Positions 1-9,962 of a stretch of DNA of 64,000 nt are shown one piece after another. The position numbers and the translations under genes were made by a program. Source of the stretch: Lentibacillus sp. JNUCC-1 (GTDB lineage: Bacteria > Bacillota > Bacilli > Bacillales > Amphibacillaceae); NCBI RefSeq assembly GCF_009741735.1, contig NZ_WHOH01000003.1:186001-250000 (forward strand), read 5' to 3'. Each line of letters begins with the position of its first letter. The stretch's first letter is position 1. The notes below the pieces were generated by a model, which saw only the letters and a list, made by a program, of their open reading frames with translations, was not told the DNA's origin and did not search any database.

Positions 1-1
1 A

Positions 2-52
2 TCAGAACAAACTGAGGAGCCTGCTGGTGTGAAAGAGGAGGAACCATCTTGA
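2..52 (+). CDS. C-terminus of an upstream gene (partial)
   Basis: The window opens inside an open frame whose last 16 codons are rich in glutamate and end SEQTEEPAGVKEEEPS. Its TGA stop at 50-52 shares one base with the ATG of the following sipW-like gene, so the two are translationally coupled and in one operon. An acidic tail before a SipW-type peptidase would fit a secreted or cell-surface matrix protein, but too little is visible to name it. Confidence 0.6.
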   Translation, partial: SEQTEEPAGVKEEEPS

Positions 53-618
53 TGAAAAAGCGGAAAGTGATGAAATGGGTCAATAATATTGTAACAACTG
101 TATTGTTTGTGCTGCTCATCAGTGTCGCCACCATGGTGATGGTGACCAAGATTTCGGGCGGAGAGCCTGAAATGTTCGGCTATCAGCTTAAGACTGTTTT
201 GTCAGGATCCATGGAGCCCGGTATTCAAACAGGATCAATCATTGCTGTCAAGCCTGGCGGCGATATGACACGATTCAAAGCGAATGACGTTATCACGTTT
301 CAGGAAGAAGACGGTAAGCTGATCACCCACCGCATAACAGAAGTTCAAAACAGTGGTGACCATGTGATGTACCGGACCAAAGGCGACAACAATAATGCTG
401 AAGATTCCAGCCCGGTATTATCCGGAAATGTGGTAGCAGAATACACGGGATTCACCGTTCCTTATGTTGGTTACCTTGTCAACGCCATTCAAACGAAGAA
501 CGGCGCATTCTTTATGCTGATCCCTGGTATCCTGATGTTGATTTACTCCGGATTCGTTATCTGGAAAGCGTTATCGGAACTTGAATTGAAACAAAAAAGA
601 AACCAGGAATCATCTTAA
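52..618 (+). CDS. sipW: SipW-type (ER/archaeal-type) signal peptidase I
   Basis: Membrane endopeptidase that removes signal peptides from a small set of exported proteins, typically TasA/camelysin matrix proteins. 188 residues: one membrane segment at about 13-31, the nucleophile in SGSMEP (Ser53), a histidine rather than a lysine as general base (His93 in THRIT), an aspartate in KGD (about Asp112), and a second membrane segment near 153-170. The Ser/His arrangement is the mark of the SipW subfamily as opposed to SipS/T-type Ser/Lys enzymes. ATG at 52 is preferred over the TTG at 49 because GAGGAGGA (35-42) lies 9 bases upstream. It overlaps the preceding gene by one base and is followed 27 bases later by a camelysin-like gene, its likely substrate. 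Confidence 0.9.
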   Translation: MKKRKVMKWVNNIVTTVLFVLLISVATMVMVTKISGGEPEMFGYQLKTVLSGSMEPGIQTGSIIAVKPGGDMTRFKANDVITFQEEDGKLITHRITEVQNSGDHVMYRTKGDNNNAEDSSPVLSGNVVAEYTGFTVPYVGYLVNAIQTKNGAFFMLIPGILMLIYSGFVIWKALSELELKQKRNQESS

Positions 619-645
619 ACGGGCGTTGTAAAAGGAGGGGTCGGG

Positions 646-1287
646 TTGAAAAACATCTTATCGGTATGCACGATGCTGGCATTAGGGATCTGTGTTTTGA
701 TGCTGCCGGGACATACAGCTTTTGCGGAGACGGAAGAGAGCAGAGATGTTGTGCTGGACCTTTCTCCCAGTGGCTCTCTATTTAATATTGAAAATATGAA
801 ACCTGGTGATTGGGCGCCGAGAACAGTGACGGTTGAAAACAACGGATCTCAGAATTTCAGTTATACCATGCAGCTGAAAAATCAGCCATCAGATTTGTTG
901 TTTGATGAATTATGGCTTGAAATTAAACAAGACACAGATGAATTGTACAATGGAAAACTCGCGGATTTTTCAAAGGTTACGGGCAGCTTGCAGTCAAAAT
1001 CACAGGAAACGCTGGATGTCACCATCCGCTTTCCGGAACATTTGGGAAATGAATTTCAGGGCCTTAACACTTCCTTTTCTTTTGTCCTTAAAGCAGAAGG
1101 AGATGCCATAGCAAGCGGAACAGATACCGCCTACATTGATGGTATGATCGACAGCGGCACATCTGGTTTTAAACTGCCGTACACAGCAACATCCATGTTC
1201 ATGTTTTTACTGGCAGGTCTTTTGACCCTGGCAGCTGGTCTGTTCATAGCAGTCTATCAGAGGAAAAGAGCCCTCAAAGCGGGTTAA
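646..1287 (+). CDS. TasA/camelysin-like secreted protein with LPXTA sortase anchor
   Basis: Exported protein, probably a cell-wall-attached matrix or fibre component. 213 residues: signal peptide 1-27 ending AFA, a beta-rich domain with NMKPGD near residue 50 and VENNGS near 63 (the pattern of camelysin/TasA-type domains), and a C-terminal sorting signal made of LPYTA (177-181), a hydrophobic segment (about 184-204) and the basic tail QRKRALKAG. LPXTA rather than LPXTG is typical of class D sortases. The TTG start at 646 is supported by AAAGGAGGGG 6 bases upstream. It directly follows the SipW-like peptidase, which probably processes it. A sortase-anchored TasA-like protein is less common than the free form; the exact family assignment is inferred from short motifs. 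Confidence 0.75.
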   Translation: MKNILSVCTMLALGICVLMLPGHTAFAETEESRDVVLDLSPSGSLFNIENMKPGDWAPRTVTVENNGSQNFSYTMQLKNQPSDLLFDELWLEIKQDTDELYNGKLADFSKVTGSLQSKSQETLDVTIRFPEHLGNEFQGLNTSFSFVLKAEGDAIASGTDTAYIDGMIDSGTSGFKLPYTATSMFMFLLAGLLTLAAGLFIAVYQRKRALKAG

Positions 1288-1343
1288 CGGGAATTATCGT
1301 CACAAACGTGACAAAACTAGTACACGATTGACAAAAGAAGACA

Positions 1344-1374
1344 GAAAATAAACATCCTTTCTATAGTATAATAG
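1344..1374 (+). promoter_or_regulatory. Probable promoter for the riboswitch-sinI unit
   Basis: A clear TATAAT (1367-1372) lies 15 bases before the base of the riboswitch. No good -35 is found 16-18 bases upstream; the TTGACA at 1328-1333 is 33 bases away and cannot pair with it. The promoter may be weak or activator-dependent. Confidence 0.4.
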
Positions 1375-1386
1375 TCTCAGTAGAAC

Positions 1387-1482
1387 ATTCCCTGACAAGG
1401 GCAAACTCATTGAAAAATGACGACGCAAAATCACAGGTCTAATGTTTAACTTTACACGATGACGGCTGGATTTCCAGGGGAT
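1387..1482 (+). promoter_or_regulatory. Cyclic di-GMP-I riboswitch (GEMM-I)
   Basis: The sequence carries the conserved GEMM-I core: GGGCAAAC (1399-1406), a UCAUU-GAAA-AAUGA hairpin, GACGCAAAA (about 1421-1429), AGGUCUAA (1435-1442) and a GAUGACGGCUGG 3' helix. The basal stem forms between ATTCCCTG (1387-1394) and CAGGGGAT (1475-1482), all eight pairs with one G-U. The 3' strand of that stem ends 3 bases before GGGG (1485-1488), the likely ribosome binding site of the downstream sinI-like gene, so c-di-GMP binding should act on initiation or on a nearby fold. No T-run terminator lies between aptamer and start codon. Identification rests on motif and helix fit; ligand response is inferred. Confidence 0.88.
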
Positions 1483-1495
1483 ATGGGGCGGGAAT

Positions 1496-1636
1496 GTGGA
1501 AAAGGTAACTTACAAACATGTATACGATGAAGAATGGGTCGAGCTGTTAAGGGAAGCCAAAGCGTTCGGGCTGACGCCCAAGGAAGTGAGGGCATTTCTG
1601 AACCGTGACAAAGAACCACAAGATATTATATGTTAA
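1496..1636 (+). CDS. sinI: SinI-like anti-repressor, 46 aa
   Basis: Small protein expected to bind and disarm a SinR-type repressor of matrix genes. The GTG start (1496) gives 46 codons; the centre reads DEEWVELLREAKAFGLTP followed by KEVRAFL, matching the Sin dimerisation helices of B. subtilis SinI (DQEWVELMVEAKEANISP, EEIRKYL). It has no DNA-binding domain, as expected for SinI rather than SinR. The start is set by the GGGG at 1485-1488; the ATG at 1494 is out of frame and stops after 4 codons. It lies directly behind a c-di-GMP-I aptamer and downstream of sipW and a TasA-like gene, which SinR/SinI control in relatives. No sinR is present in the window, so its partner must be elsewhere. 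Confidence 0.82.
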   Translation: MEKVTYKHVYDEEWVELLREAKAFGLTPKEVRAFLNRDKEPQDIIC

Positions 1637-1637
1637 A

Positions 1638-1686
1638 TAAAACAGGTGCAAACAGAAGGCCAATTCTTGTTTGCACCTGTTTTTTA
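1638..1686 (+). terminator. Intrinsic terminator after sinI-like gene
   Basis: Long stem AACAGGTGCAAACA / TGTTTGCACCTGTT with a short loop followed by six T. It begins two bases after the sinI stop codon, ending the riboswitch transcript. Confidence 0.9.
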
Positions 1687-1716
1687 ATGTACAGAAAAAT
1701 ATTAGTGCCGTCACTG

Positions 1717-1893
1717 TACGTTCTTGCTTATGCTTTTCGGGGGTGAGCAAGACGCCTGCGCTTTTGATTCCTCCAGCTCCGGCGCCTACCCCCTCGAGTC
1801 ATAAGCAAGAACGCTCCGTGGCACAGACCGCCACTGCACGTTCTTGCTTATGCTTTTCGGGGGTGAGCAAGGCGCCTGCGCTTTTGATTCCTC
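1717..1893 (+). repeat. CTTGCTTATG stem-loop repeat, two tandem copies
   Basis: Two near-identical 57-bp stretches (about 1717-1773 and 1837-1893) begin ACGTTCTTGCTTATG and run through CTTTTCGGGGGTGAGCAAG. The first is followed by CATAAGCAAGAAC (1800-1812), a perfect 13-bp inverted repeat of GTTCTTGCTTATG (1720-1732), so one unit can fold into a long hairpin. A further copy in opposite orientation lies at 61831-61946. This is a dispersed non-coding repeat; it accounts for most of the space between sinI and pcrB. Confidence 0.8.
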
Positions 1894-1916
1894 ATAAGTT
1901 ATCTGTGAAAGATATC

Positions 1917-1941
1917 AGGCACCCCAAACAGGTGCTTTTTT
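1917..1941 (+). terminator. Small terminator-like hairpin before pcrB
   Basis: GCACC (1919-1923) pairs with GGTGC (1931-1935) and is followed by six T. A TATAAT at 1944-1949 immediately after it may serve as the -10 of the pcrB promoter, so this hairpin may also insulate pcrB from upstream transcription. Confidence 0.55.
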
Positions 1942-1984
1942 GTTATAATGAATGAACGTACTACAATGATGGAGGCGTCAGCTG

Positions 1985-2677
1985 TTGAACTATGCAATGA
2001 ATGAGTGGAAACATATATTTAAGCTGGATCCGGCGAAAGAGATTTCGGATGAAGCGCTGGATGCGGTGTGTGAATCGGGCACTGATGCGGTCATTGTTGG
2101 CGGAACAGATGATGTGACGCTTGATGGTGTGCTTGATTTGCTGTCGCGCATTCGCCGTCACACTGTGCCGTGCATTCTGGAAATATCCAATGTCGAATCA
2201 GTGACACCGGGCTTTGATTACTATTTCATCCCGATGGTGATGAACAGCCAAGATAAGAAATGGATGATGGATGTTCAGCACGAAGCGATTAAAACGTTCA
2301 AGCCGATGATGAACTGGGAAGAGATTATGATGGAAGGCTACTGTATTTTAAATGAAGATGCAAAAGCCTTCACACATACGAACTGTCTGATGCCGGATGA
2401 AGACGATGTTCTGACCTATGCTTATATGGCAGAGCGGATGTTTCGTTTGCCGATTTTTTACATGGAGTACAGTGGTACATATGGGGATCCCGGTCTGGTG
2501 GAGCGGGTCAGCAATGAATTGGATGAAACCCTTTTGGTCTATGGGGGAGGAATTATAACACCAGAGCAGGCACAAGAGATGAAGACCTATGCAGATATCG
2601 TCGTGGTCGGCAACAGTTTATACACGAATTTAAAACAGGCCCTTAAAACGGTTAAAGCCGTTCAGGGTATGTCATAA
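1985..2677 (+). CDS. pcrB: Heptaprenylglyceryl phosphate synthase PcrB
   Basis: Prenyltransferase that joins heptaprenyl diphosphate to sn-glycerol-1-phosphate, making archaeal-type ether lipid precursors in Bacillales. 230 residues, a TIM-barrel close to B. subtilis PcrB throughout: EWKHIFKLDP near the N-terminus, ESGTDAVIVGGTD, the EGYCILN segment, FYMEYSGTYGD, and the phosphate-binding end VYGGGI and ADIVVVGNSLY. TTG at 1985 is chosen because GGAGG (1971-1975) is 9 bases upstream, while the in-frame ATG at 1997 is too far. First gene of the conserved pcrB-pcrA-ligA-camS block; pcrA follows after 18 bases. Confidence 0.95.
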   Translation: MNYAMNEWKHIFKLDPAKEISDEALDAVCESGTDAVIVGGTDDVTLDGVLDLLSRIRRHTVPCILEISNVESVTPGFDYYFIPMVMNSQDKKWMMDVQHEAIKTFKPMMNWEEIMMEGYCILNEDAKAFTHTNCLMPDEDDVLTYAYMAERMFRLPIFYMEYSGTYGDPGLVERVSNELDETLLVYGGGIITPEQAQEMKTYADIVVVGNSLYTNLKQALKTVKAVQGMS

Positions 2678-2695
2678 AGGAAGGTGTGTGATCAA

Positions 2696-4911
2696 ATGCA
2701 TGAATTACTGAAAGGTTTGAATAAAGAGCAGCAGGAAGCTGTTCAGCATACAGACGGTCCTTTACTGATTATGGCAGGGGCTGGAAGCGGCAAGACGCGT
2801 GTGCTGACACACCGAATTGCTTACTTGCTCGATGAAAAGGATGTCGCCCCGCGCAATGTGCTGGCGATTACGTTTACCAATAAGGCGGCCCGTGAAATGA
2901 AAGACAGGGTGGCACGCCTTGTCGGTCCGGAAGGCGCATATATGTGGGTCTCCACCTTTCATTCGATGTGTGTGCGTATTTTAAGACGGGATATCGATCG
3001 AATCGGGTATAACCGCAACTTTTCAATACTGGATTCAGGGATCAGCTGTCGGTCATTAAACAAATTCTTAAAAACCTTAATATCGACCCGAAAAAATTTG
3101 AGCCGCGGGCGATGCTCGGGCAGATCAGTTCTGCCAAGAACGAACTGATCACACCTGAAAAATACAGCGCGGAAGTTGGCAATTTTTATGAGCGTCAAGT
3201 GGCGCAAGTCTATGAAAACTATCAGAAAACATTGCAAAAGAATGAGGCACTCGATTTCGACGACCTGATCATGCAGACGATTCAGCTGTTCAACCGTGTG
3301 CCTGAAGTGCTTGAGTACTATCAGCGCCGTTTCCAATACATCCATGTGGACGAGTATCAGGATACCAACCATGCCCAGTACCAGCTCGTGAAGCTTCTGG
3401 CAGCGAGGTTTCAGAACCTGTGTGTGGTCGGCGATTCCGATCAATCGATTTATCGCTGGCGAGGTGCGGACATCCAGAACATCCTAACGTTTGAAAAGGA
3501 TTATCCGTCGGCAGAGACGATCTTTTTGGAGCAGAATTACCGGTCGACGAAAGCGATTCTTGAAGCAGCAAACACCGTTATAGACAACAACACCGGCCGC
3601 AAGCCAAAGAATCTGTGGACAGACAATCCCAGCGGCAAAAACATTCATTACTATCAAGGATCCACTGAACAGGAAGAAGCGTTCTTTGTGACTGAAAAGA
3701 TTCAGGAACTGACAGGATCAGGCGGATTCACGCCTGCAGAGATCGCCATTTTATACCGGACAAATGCGCAGTCCCGTGCGATTGAGGAAACACTCATGAA
3801 ATCCAATATGAACTATCAGCTGATCGGCGGCACCAAGTTCTATGAGCGCAAGGAAATCAAGGACATGACCGCGTATTTGCGCCTGATCGTCAACCCTGAT
3901 GATGACATCAGTTTCGAACGGGTGGTGAACGAGCCCAAGCGGGGCATCGGTGCTACATCGATTGAACGGCTGCGGGCCTATGCGAATGCACATGATATTT
4001 CTTTGTTTACAGCGACAAAAGAAGTGGATTTCACAGGTGTTCCGAAGAAGGCAGCTCAGGCACTGGCAGAATTCTCAGGCCTGATCAAATCCCTGTCCCA
4101 GCAACAGGAATTCCTGACAGCAACAGACATGGTGGAAGCGGTTCTGGAGCGGACAGGCTATGAAACGATGCTGAAAAATGAACGGACCATTGAAGCCCAA
4201 TCACGTCTTGAGAACCTGGAGGAATTCATGACCGTTACAAAGTCATTTGAAGAATCCAGTGAAGATAAAACACTTGTGGCCTTTTTGACAGACCTCGCTT
4301 TGATTGCGGATATTGACCGGGTTGATGCTAATGATCCCGATCATGAAGAAAAAATTACGCTCATGACGCTGCATTCAGCTAAAGGCCTGGAATTCCCGGT
4401 TGTCTTTTTGATTGGAATGGAGGAAAACGTCTTTCCCCACAGCCGGTCAATTTTTGATGAAGAAGAGCTAGAGGAAGAGCGCCGTCTTGCTTATGTCGGT
4501 ATCACCCGAGCAGAGCAGGAGCTATACATGACAAATGCGAAAATGCGTACGCTATATGGCAGGACGAATATGAACCCGATCAGCCGGTTTATCAGTGAAA
4601 TACCGGAACATTTAATCGAAGGCATAGAAGAAGCCCAACAAACGATGTTCGGCAGCCGTTCTTCGCAAACAGGCAGCGGGTTCGCCCCCGAAAAGCCCAA
4701 ACCGAAACGCGCCGCTAGAAAAGTACGAACAACCGGAGCAGAATCAGAAGTTTGGGCACCCGGAGATAAACTGAATCACAAAAAATGGGGAACAGGTACG
4801 GTGGTGAAAGTCCAGGGTGAAGGCGATGCAATGGAATTGGATATCGCTTTTCCTGCGCCGACCGGTTTGAAGCGTGTGCTGGCTCAGTTTGCCCCGATTA
4901 CAAAGCAGTAA
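2696..4911 (+). CDS. pcrA: ATP-dependent DNA helicase PcrA (frame broken once)
   Basis: UvrD/Rep-family 3'-5' helicase for repair and plasmid replication, essential in B. subtilis. The reading frame is split: codons from 2696 run to about 3037, then the protein continues one base out of frame to 4911. Walker A is AGAGSGKT (27-34); motif II is DEYQDTN; later [14 protein letters not shown], the [15 protein letters not shown] motif and the C-terminal [10 protein letters not shown] are intact. The junction reads TTCAATACTGGATTCA-GGG-ATCAG; one extra base in the G run (3038-3040) would restore an uninterrupted 738-residue protein (B. subtilis 739). ATG 2696 has AAGGAAGG 11 bases upstream; GTG 2684 overlaps that site. 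Sequencing error is more likely than loss of an essential gene. Confidence 0.93.
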
Positions 4912-6933
<2,022 letters not shown>

Positions 6934-6946
6934 GGAGCGACATAAT

Positions 6947-8074
6947 ATGAAAAAACTCGCAATCGGCATCATGAGCCTGTTCCTTGTTGTGACAGGCTGT
7001 GTACCGAATATGAATCAAGAAGAGGAAGTCGTGGAAAAAGAGGATGAACCAAAGGAAGAACCATCGATCGTTACAAGTTACCAGTTAAACGAAGAAAACT
7101 ACCGGACCATTTTGCCATACAAAACAAGCGCGGCGCGTGGTGTGATTACAGATCAGGTAGCCAATCGTGTCGATATTGATGAAATGGAAGAAGGGCTCAA
7201 GCGGCTTTCCAAATCACACTTTGATCCGGAGAAGTACTTTTTTAGAGAAGGACAGTACTTGTCAAATGTCAAAACATTAATTGACCAATTGAACCCGGAT
7301 AAAGACCCATTTGACGATAAAGAAGATGTAAGTCTTAAAGCGAAGGCAGATTATCAGAAAGAAAACCCACGCTATTTGTCTCATATTCTGGAGCAAAACT
7401 TTCTAAAGAAAAATGAAGATAATACTGTAGAAGTCGTTGGTGTATCAATCGCCCTCGCCCTAAAGTCTGTCTACCATTTTACAGTCGATGGTCACCAATA
7501 CTCCAAAAAGCTGGATAAGAAAAAAGCACTTCAGGCCGGAAAAGAAGACGCCCAAGCCATTCTTGAAGAATTGCGCAAAAACGAAGAACTTCAAAACGTA
7601 CCAATCATGATTGCTTTGTACCAAGAAGAAGACCAGGCCTCACCTGTACCGGGAAACTACGAAGCCGTTACCTATGCTGAGCCGCCCGGAAGAATGGTTG
7701 GGGATTGGGAACAGGTCAAGGAAGAAAATATTTTATTCCCTTCCAAAGAAGCTGAGGAAAAATATTTTGATGATTATCAAATGATGAAGCGTTTTGGCGA
7801 GGGCATTGCTGAATTCTTCCCAAACTATGTCGGATATGTCGGTAAAGGGTTTTATATCGATGAGAATCTAAAACAGTTGAATATCGAAATACCAATCGAG
7901 TTTTACGGCAAAGGTGAAAGTGTTGGGTTCACCCAATACGTATATGGACTTGTTAAAGAAACATTCGGCACACAGTATGATTTGCAAATTGAAGTCACAT
8001 CAGAAAATCGAACAGAAAGTCTCATTTACCGAAAAGCAGGTGAAGATGAACCAAACGTATATATTACCAATTGA
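6947..8074 (+). CDS. camS: CamS-family sex-pheromone lipoprotein
   Basis: Membrane-anchored lipoprotein of the CamS/YerH family, whose cleaved signal peptide yields pheromone-like peptides in staphylococci and enterococci; the function of the mature domain is unknown. 375 residues: lipobox LVVTGC with Cys18, an acidic linker (EEEVVEKEDEPKEEP), then the conserved domain with TSAARGVI, LKSVYHFTVDG and GNYEAVTYAEPPGRMV. ATG 6947 has AGGGAG 9 bases upstream and gives the correct signal peptide. It starts 13 bases after ligA, the same order as in B. subtilis. Confidence 0.9.
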   Translation: MKKLAIGIMSLFLVVTGCVPNMNQEEEVVEKEDEPKEEPSIVTSYQLNEENYRTILPYKTSAARGVITDQVANRVDIDEMEEGLKRLSKSHFDPEKYFFREGQYLSNVKTLIDQLNPDKDPFDDKEDVSLKAKADYQKENPRYLSHILEQNFLKKNEDNTVEVVGVSIALALKSVYHFTVDGHQYSKKLDKKKALQAGKEDAQAILEELRKNEELQNVPIMIALYQEEDQASPVPGNYEAVTYAEPPGRMVGDWEQVKEENILFPSKEAEEKYFDDYQMMKRFGEGIAEFFPNYVGYVGKGFYIDENLKQLNIEIPIEFYGKGESVGFTQYVYGLVKETFGTQYDLQIEVTSENRTESLIYRKAGEDEPNVYITN

Positions 8075-8086
8075 AAACGCATTTAA

Positions 8087-8115
8087 TTGAAGTACTTAAT
8101 GAAATACGTTAAAAT
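8087..8115 (+). promoter_or_regulatory. Sigma-A promoter of rocA
   Basis: TTGAAG (8087-8092), a 17-base spacer and TAAAAT (8110-8115). The untranslated leader to the rocA start is about 65 bases and contains no recognised riboswitch. Confidence 0.7.
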
Positions 8116-8185
8116 ATAGAGTGGAAAATGACTGGCCTAATCTACTTGAGCTGGTTTATAGATCAACAAGGGGAGGTTTTAAAAA

Positions 8186-9736
8186 ATGGTCGTACCTTAT
8201 AAACACGAACCGTTTACAGATTTCACAGTTGAAGAGAACAAACAAGCTTTGTTGAAAGCGATTAAAGCCGTTGAGGCAGACATGGGCAAAGAATACCCGC
8301 TGATCATTGGCGGCGAGCGCATTACAACTGAAGATAAAATTGTTTCAGTCAACCCTGCCAACAAAGAAGAGGTCGTTGGCTATGTTTCAAAGGCTGATAA
8401 AGATTTGGCTGAAAAAGCCATGCAAGTTGCTGATAAAACGTTTGAAACATGGAGAAAATCTGACCCGAAATTCCGTGCAGACATCCTTTTCCGGAGTGCT
8501 GCCATTATTCGTCGTCGTAAAGCTGAATTTACAGCGCACTTGATCAAAGAAGGCGGGAAACCTTGGAAAGAAGCCGATGCCGACGTTGCTGAAGGCATTG
8601 ACTTTCTGGAATATTACGGCCGTCAAATGCTTGAATTGAAAGATGGCGTACCAGTCAACAGCCGCCCAATTGAATCTAACCAGTATCATTATATTCCGCT
8701 TGGCGTCGGTGTTGTAATTTCACCTTGGAACTTCCTATTTGCGATTATGACAGGTACAACAGTTGCTGCCATGGTTACAGGCAACACTGTGCTTCTGAAA
8801 CCGGCAAGCGCTACACCGGTTATTGCTTATAAATTGATGGAAGTTCTTGAAGAAGCAGGTATGCCAGCAGGGGTCATCAACTACATCCCTGGCCCAGGCA
8901 GCGAGGTTGGCGACTATCTTGTAGACCATCCGCGCACCCGCTTTGTCAGCTTCACTGGCTCTCGCGATGTCGGCACACGCATCTTTGAACGTGCGGCCAA
9001 GATTCAGGAAGGCCAGAAGTGGCTGAAGCGCACTATTATTGAAATGGGCGGTAAGGATACAATTGTTGTAGATAAAGAAGCTGATCTGGAGTTAGCAGCT
9101 CAGTCAATCGTTCAGTCAGCATTCGGATTCTCAGGCCAGAAGTGTTCAGCATGTTCACGTGCCATCATTCACGAGGACGTGTATGACCAGGTGCAGAACC
9201 GTGTTGTTGAATTGACAAACGAATTGACAGTCGGCAACCCAGCAGATGAAAACAACCTATACATGGGTCCGGTTATTGACCAGGCAGCCTATGATAAAAT
9301 TACCGGGTATATTGAAATCGGTGAAAAAGAAGGCGAATTGCTTGCCGGCGGTAAAGGTGACGACTCCACAGGCTGGTTCGTAAACCCAACTGTATTTGGC
9401 AACTTGGACCCTGATGCACGTATTATGCATGAAGAAATCTTCGGACCTGTCGTTGCGCTTGCTAAAGCGAAGAACTTTGACGAAGCCATCGAGATTGCGA
9501 ACAATACAGATTATGGCTTGACTGGTGCTGTTATCACGAACAACCGTGAACACCAAGAGCAAGCACGCCAAGACTTCCATGTCGGTAATCTGTACTTTAA
9601 CCGTGGCTGTACAGCCGCAATCGTCGGCTATCACCCATTTGGCGGATTCAACATGTCAGGAACAGATTCCAAAGCTGGTGGCCCGGATTATCTGATCCAC
9701 CACATGCAAGGCAAGTCAACATCTGAAATGCTATAA
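8186..9736 (+). CDS. rocA: L-glutamate gamma-semialdehyde (1-pyrroline-5-carboxylate) dehydrogenase
   Basis: Oxidises glutamate-5-semialdehyde to glutamate with NAD+, the last step of proline and arginine use; in halotolerant bacilli proline is also an osmolyte. 516 residues, full length for the RocA/PutC group: PWNFLFAI (180-187), catalytic Glu286 in IIEMGGKD, nucleophile Cys320 in [10 protein letters not shown], and EEIFGPVV near the C-terminus. GGGGAGG stands 7 bases before the ATG. It has its own promoter and terminator; no proline dehydrogenase or putP is adjacent. Confidence 0.93.
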   Translation: MVVPYKHEPFTDFTVEENKQALLKAIKAVEADMGKEYPLIIGGERITTEDKIVSVNPANKEEVVGYVSKADKDLAEKAMQVADKTFETWRKSDPKFRADILFRSAAIIRRRKAEFTAHLIKEGGKPWKEADADVAEGIDFLEYYGRQMLELKDGVPVNSRPIESNQYHYIPLGVGVVISPWNFLFAIMTGTTVAAMVTGNTVLLKPASATPVIAYKLMEVLEEAGMPAGVINYIPGPGSEVGDYLVDHPRTRFVSFTGSRDVGTRIFERAAKIQEGQKWLKRTIIEMGGKDTIVVDKEADLELAAQSIVQSAFGFSGQKCSACSRAIIHEDVYDQVQNRVVELTNELTVGNPADENNLYMGPVIDQAAYDKITGYIEIGEKEGELLAGGKGDDSTGWFVNPTVFGNLDPDARIMHEEIFGPVVALAKAKNFDEAIEIANNTDYGLTGAVITNNREHQEQARQDFHVGNLYFNRGCTAAIVGYHPFGGFNMSGTDSKAGGPDYLIHHMQGKSTSEML

Positions 9737-9759
9737 GCTAACAACCAAATAACTTTAAA

Positions 9760-9792
9760 ATGCCCCTTGCAATAAATGTAAGGGGCGTTTTC
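9760..9792 (+). terminator. Terminator of rocA
   Basis: GCCCCTT (9762-9768) pairs with AAGGGGC (9780-9786), followed by GTTTTC. Confidence 0.8.
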
Positions 9793-9814
9793 ATAACCGA
9801 TTTTCATAGATATA

Positions 9815-9926
9815 GGAAAGTAGGAAAGTTTTCAACGGGTTTAAAGGGGTTTATACCCCCTGACTTTCCCAATAACAGCCCATTAAATCTATGTTATGAT
9901 AGATATACAGGAAAGTTAAGGAAAGT
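9815..9926 (+). promoter_or_regulatory. GGAAAGT boxes and promoter of the RNPP regulator
   Basis: The heptamer GGAAAGT occurs at 9815-9821, 9823-9829, 9910-9916 and 9920-9926, and inverted (ACTTTCC) at 9863-9869. They flank TATGAT (9895-9900), the likely -10 of the regulator gene. The upstream pair has an 8-bp period and the downstream pair 10 bp. Five copies in 112 bp around one promoter suggest an operator, perhaps for autoregulation. Confidence 0.5.
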
Positions 9927-9962
9927 TCACCCGTCAAGAATTCAAAAGAGAGTGTGAACGCG

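Noticed and set aside
1328..1372. TTGACA and TATAAT as one promoter for the riboswitch
   Set aside because: The two hexamers are 33 bases apart, about twice the usable spacing.
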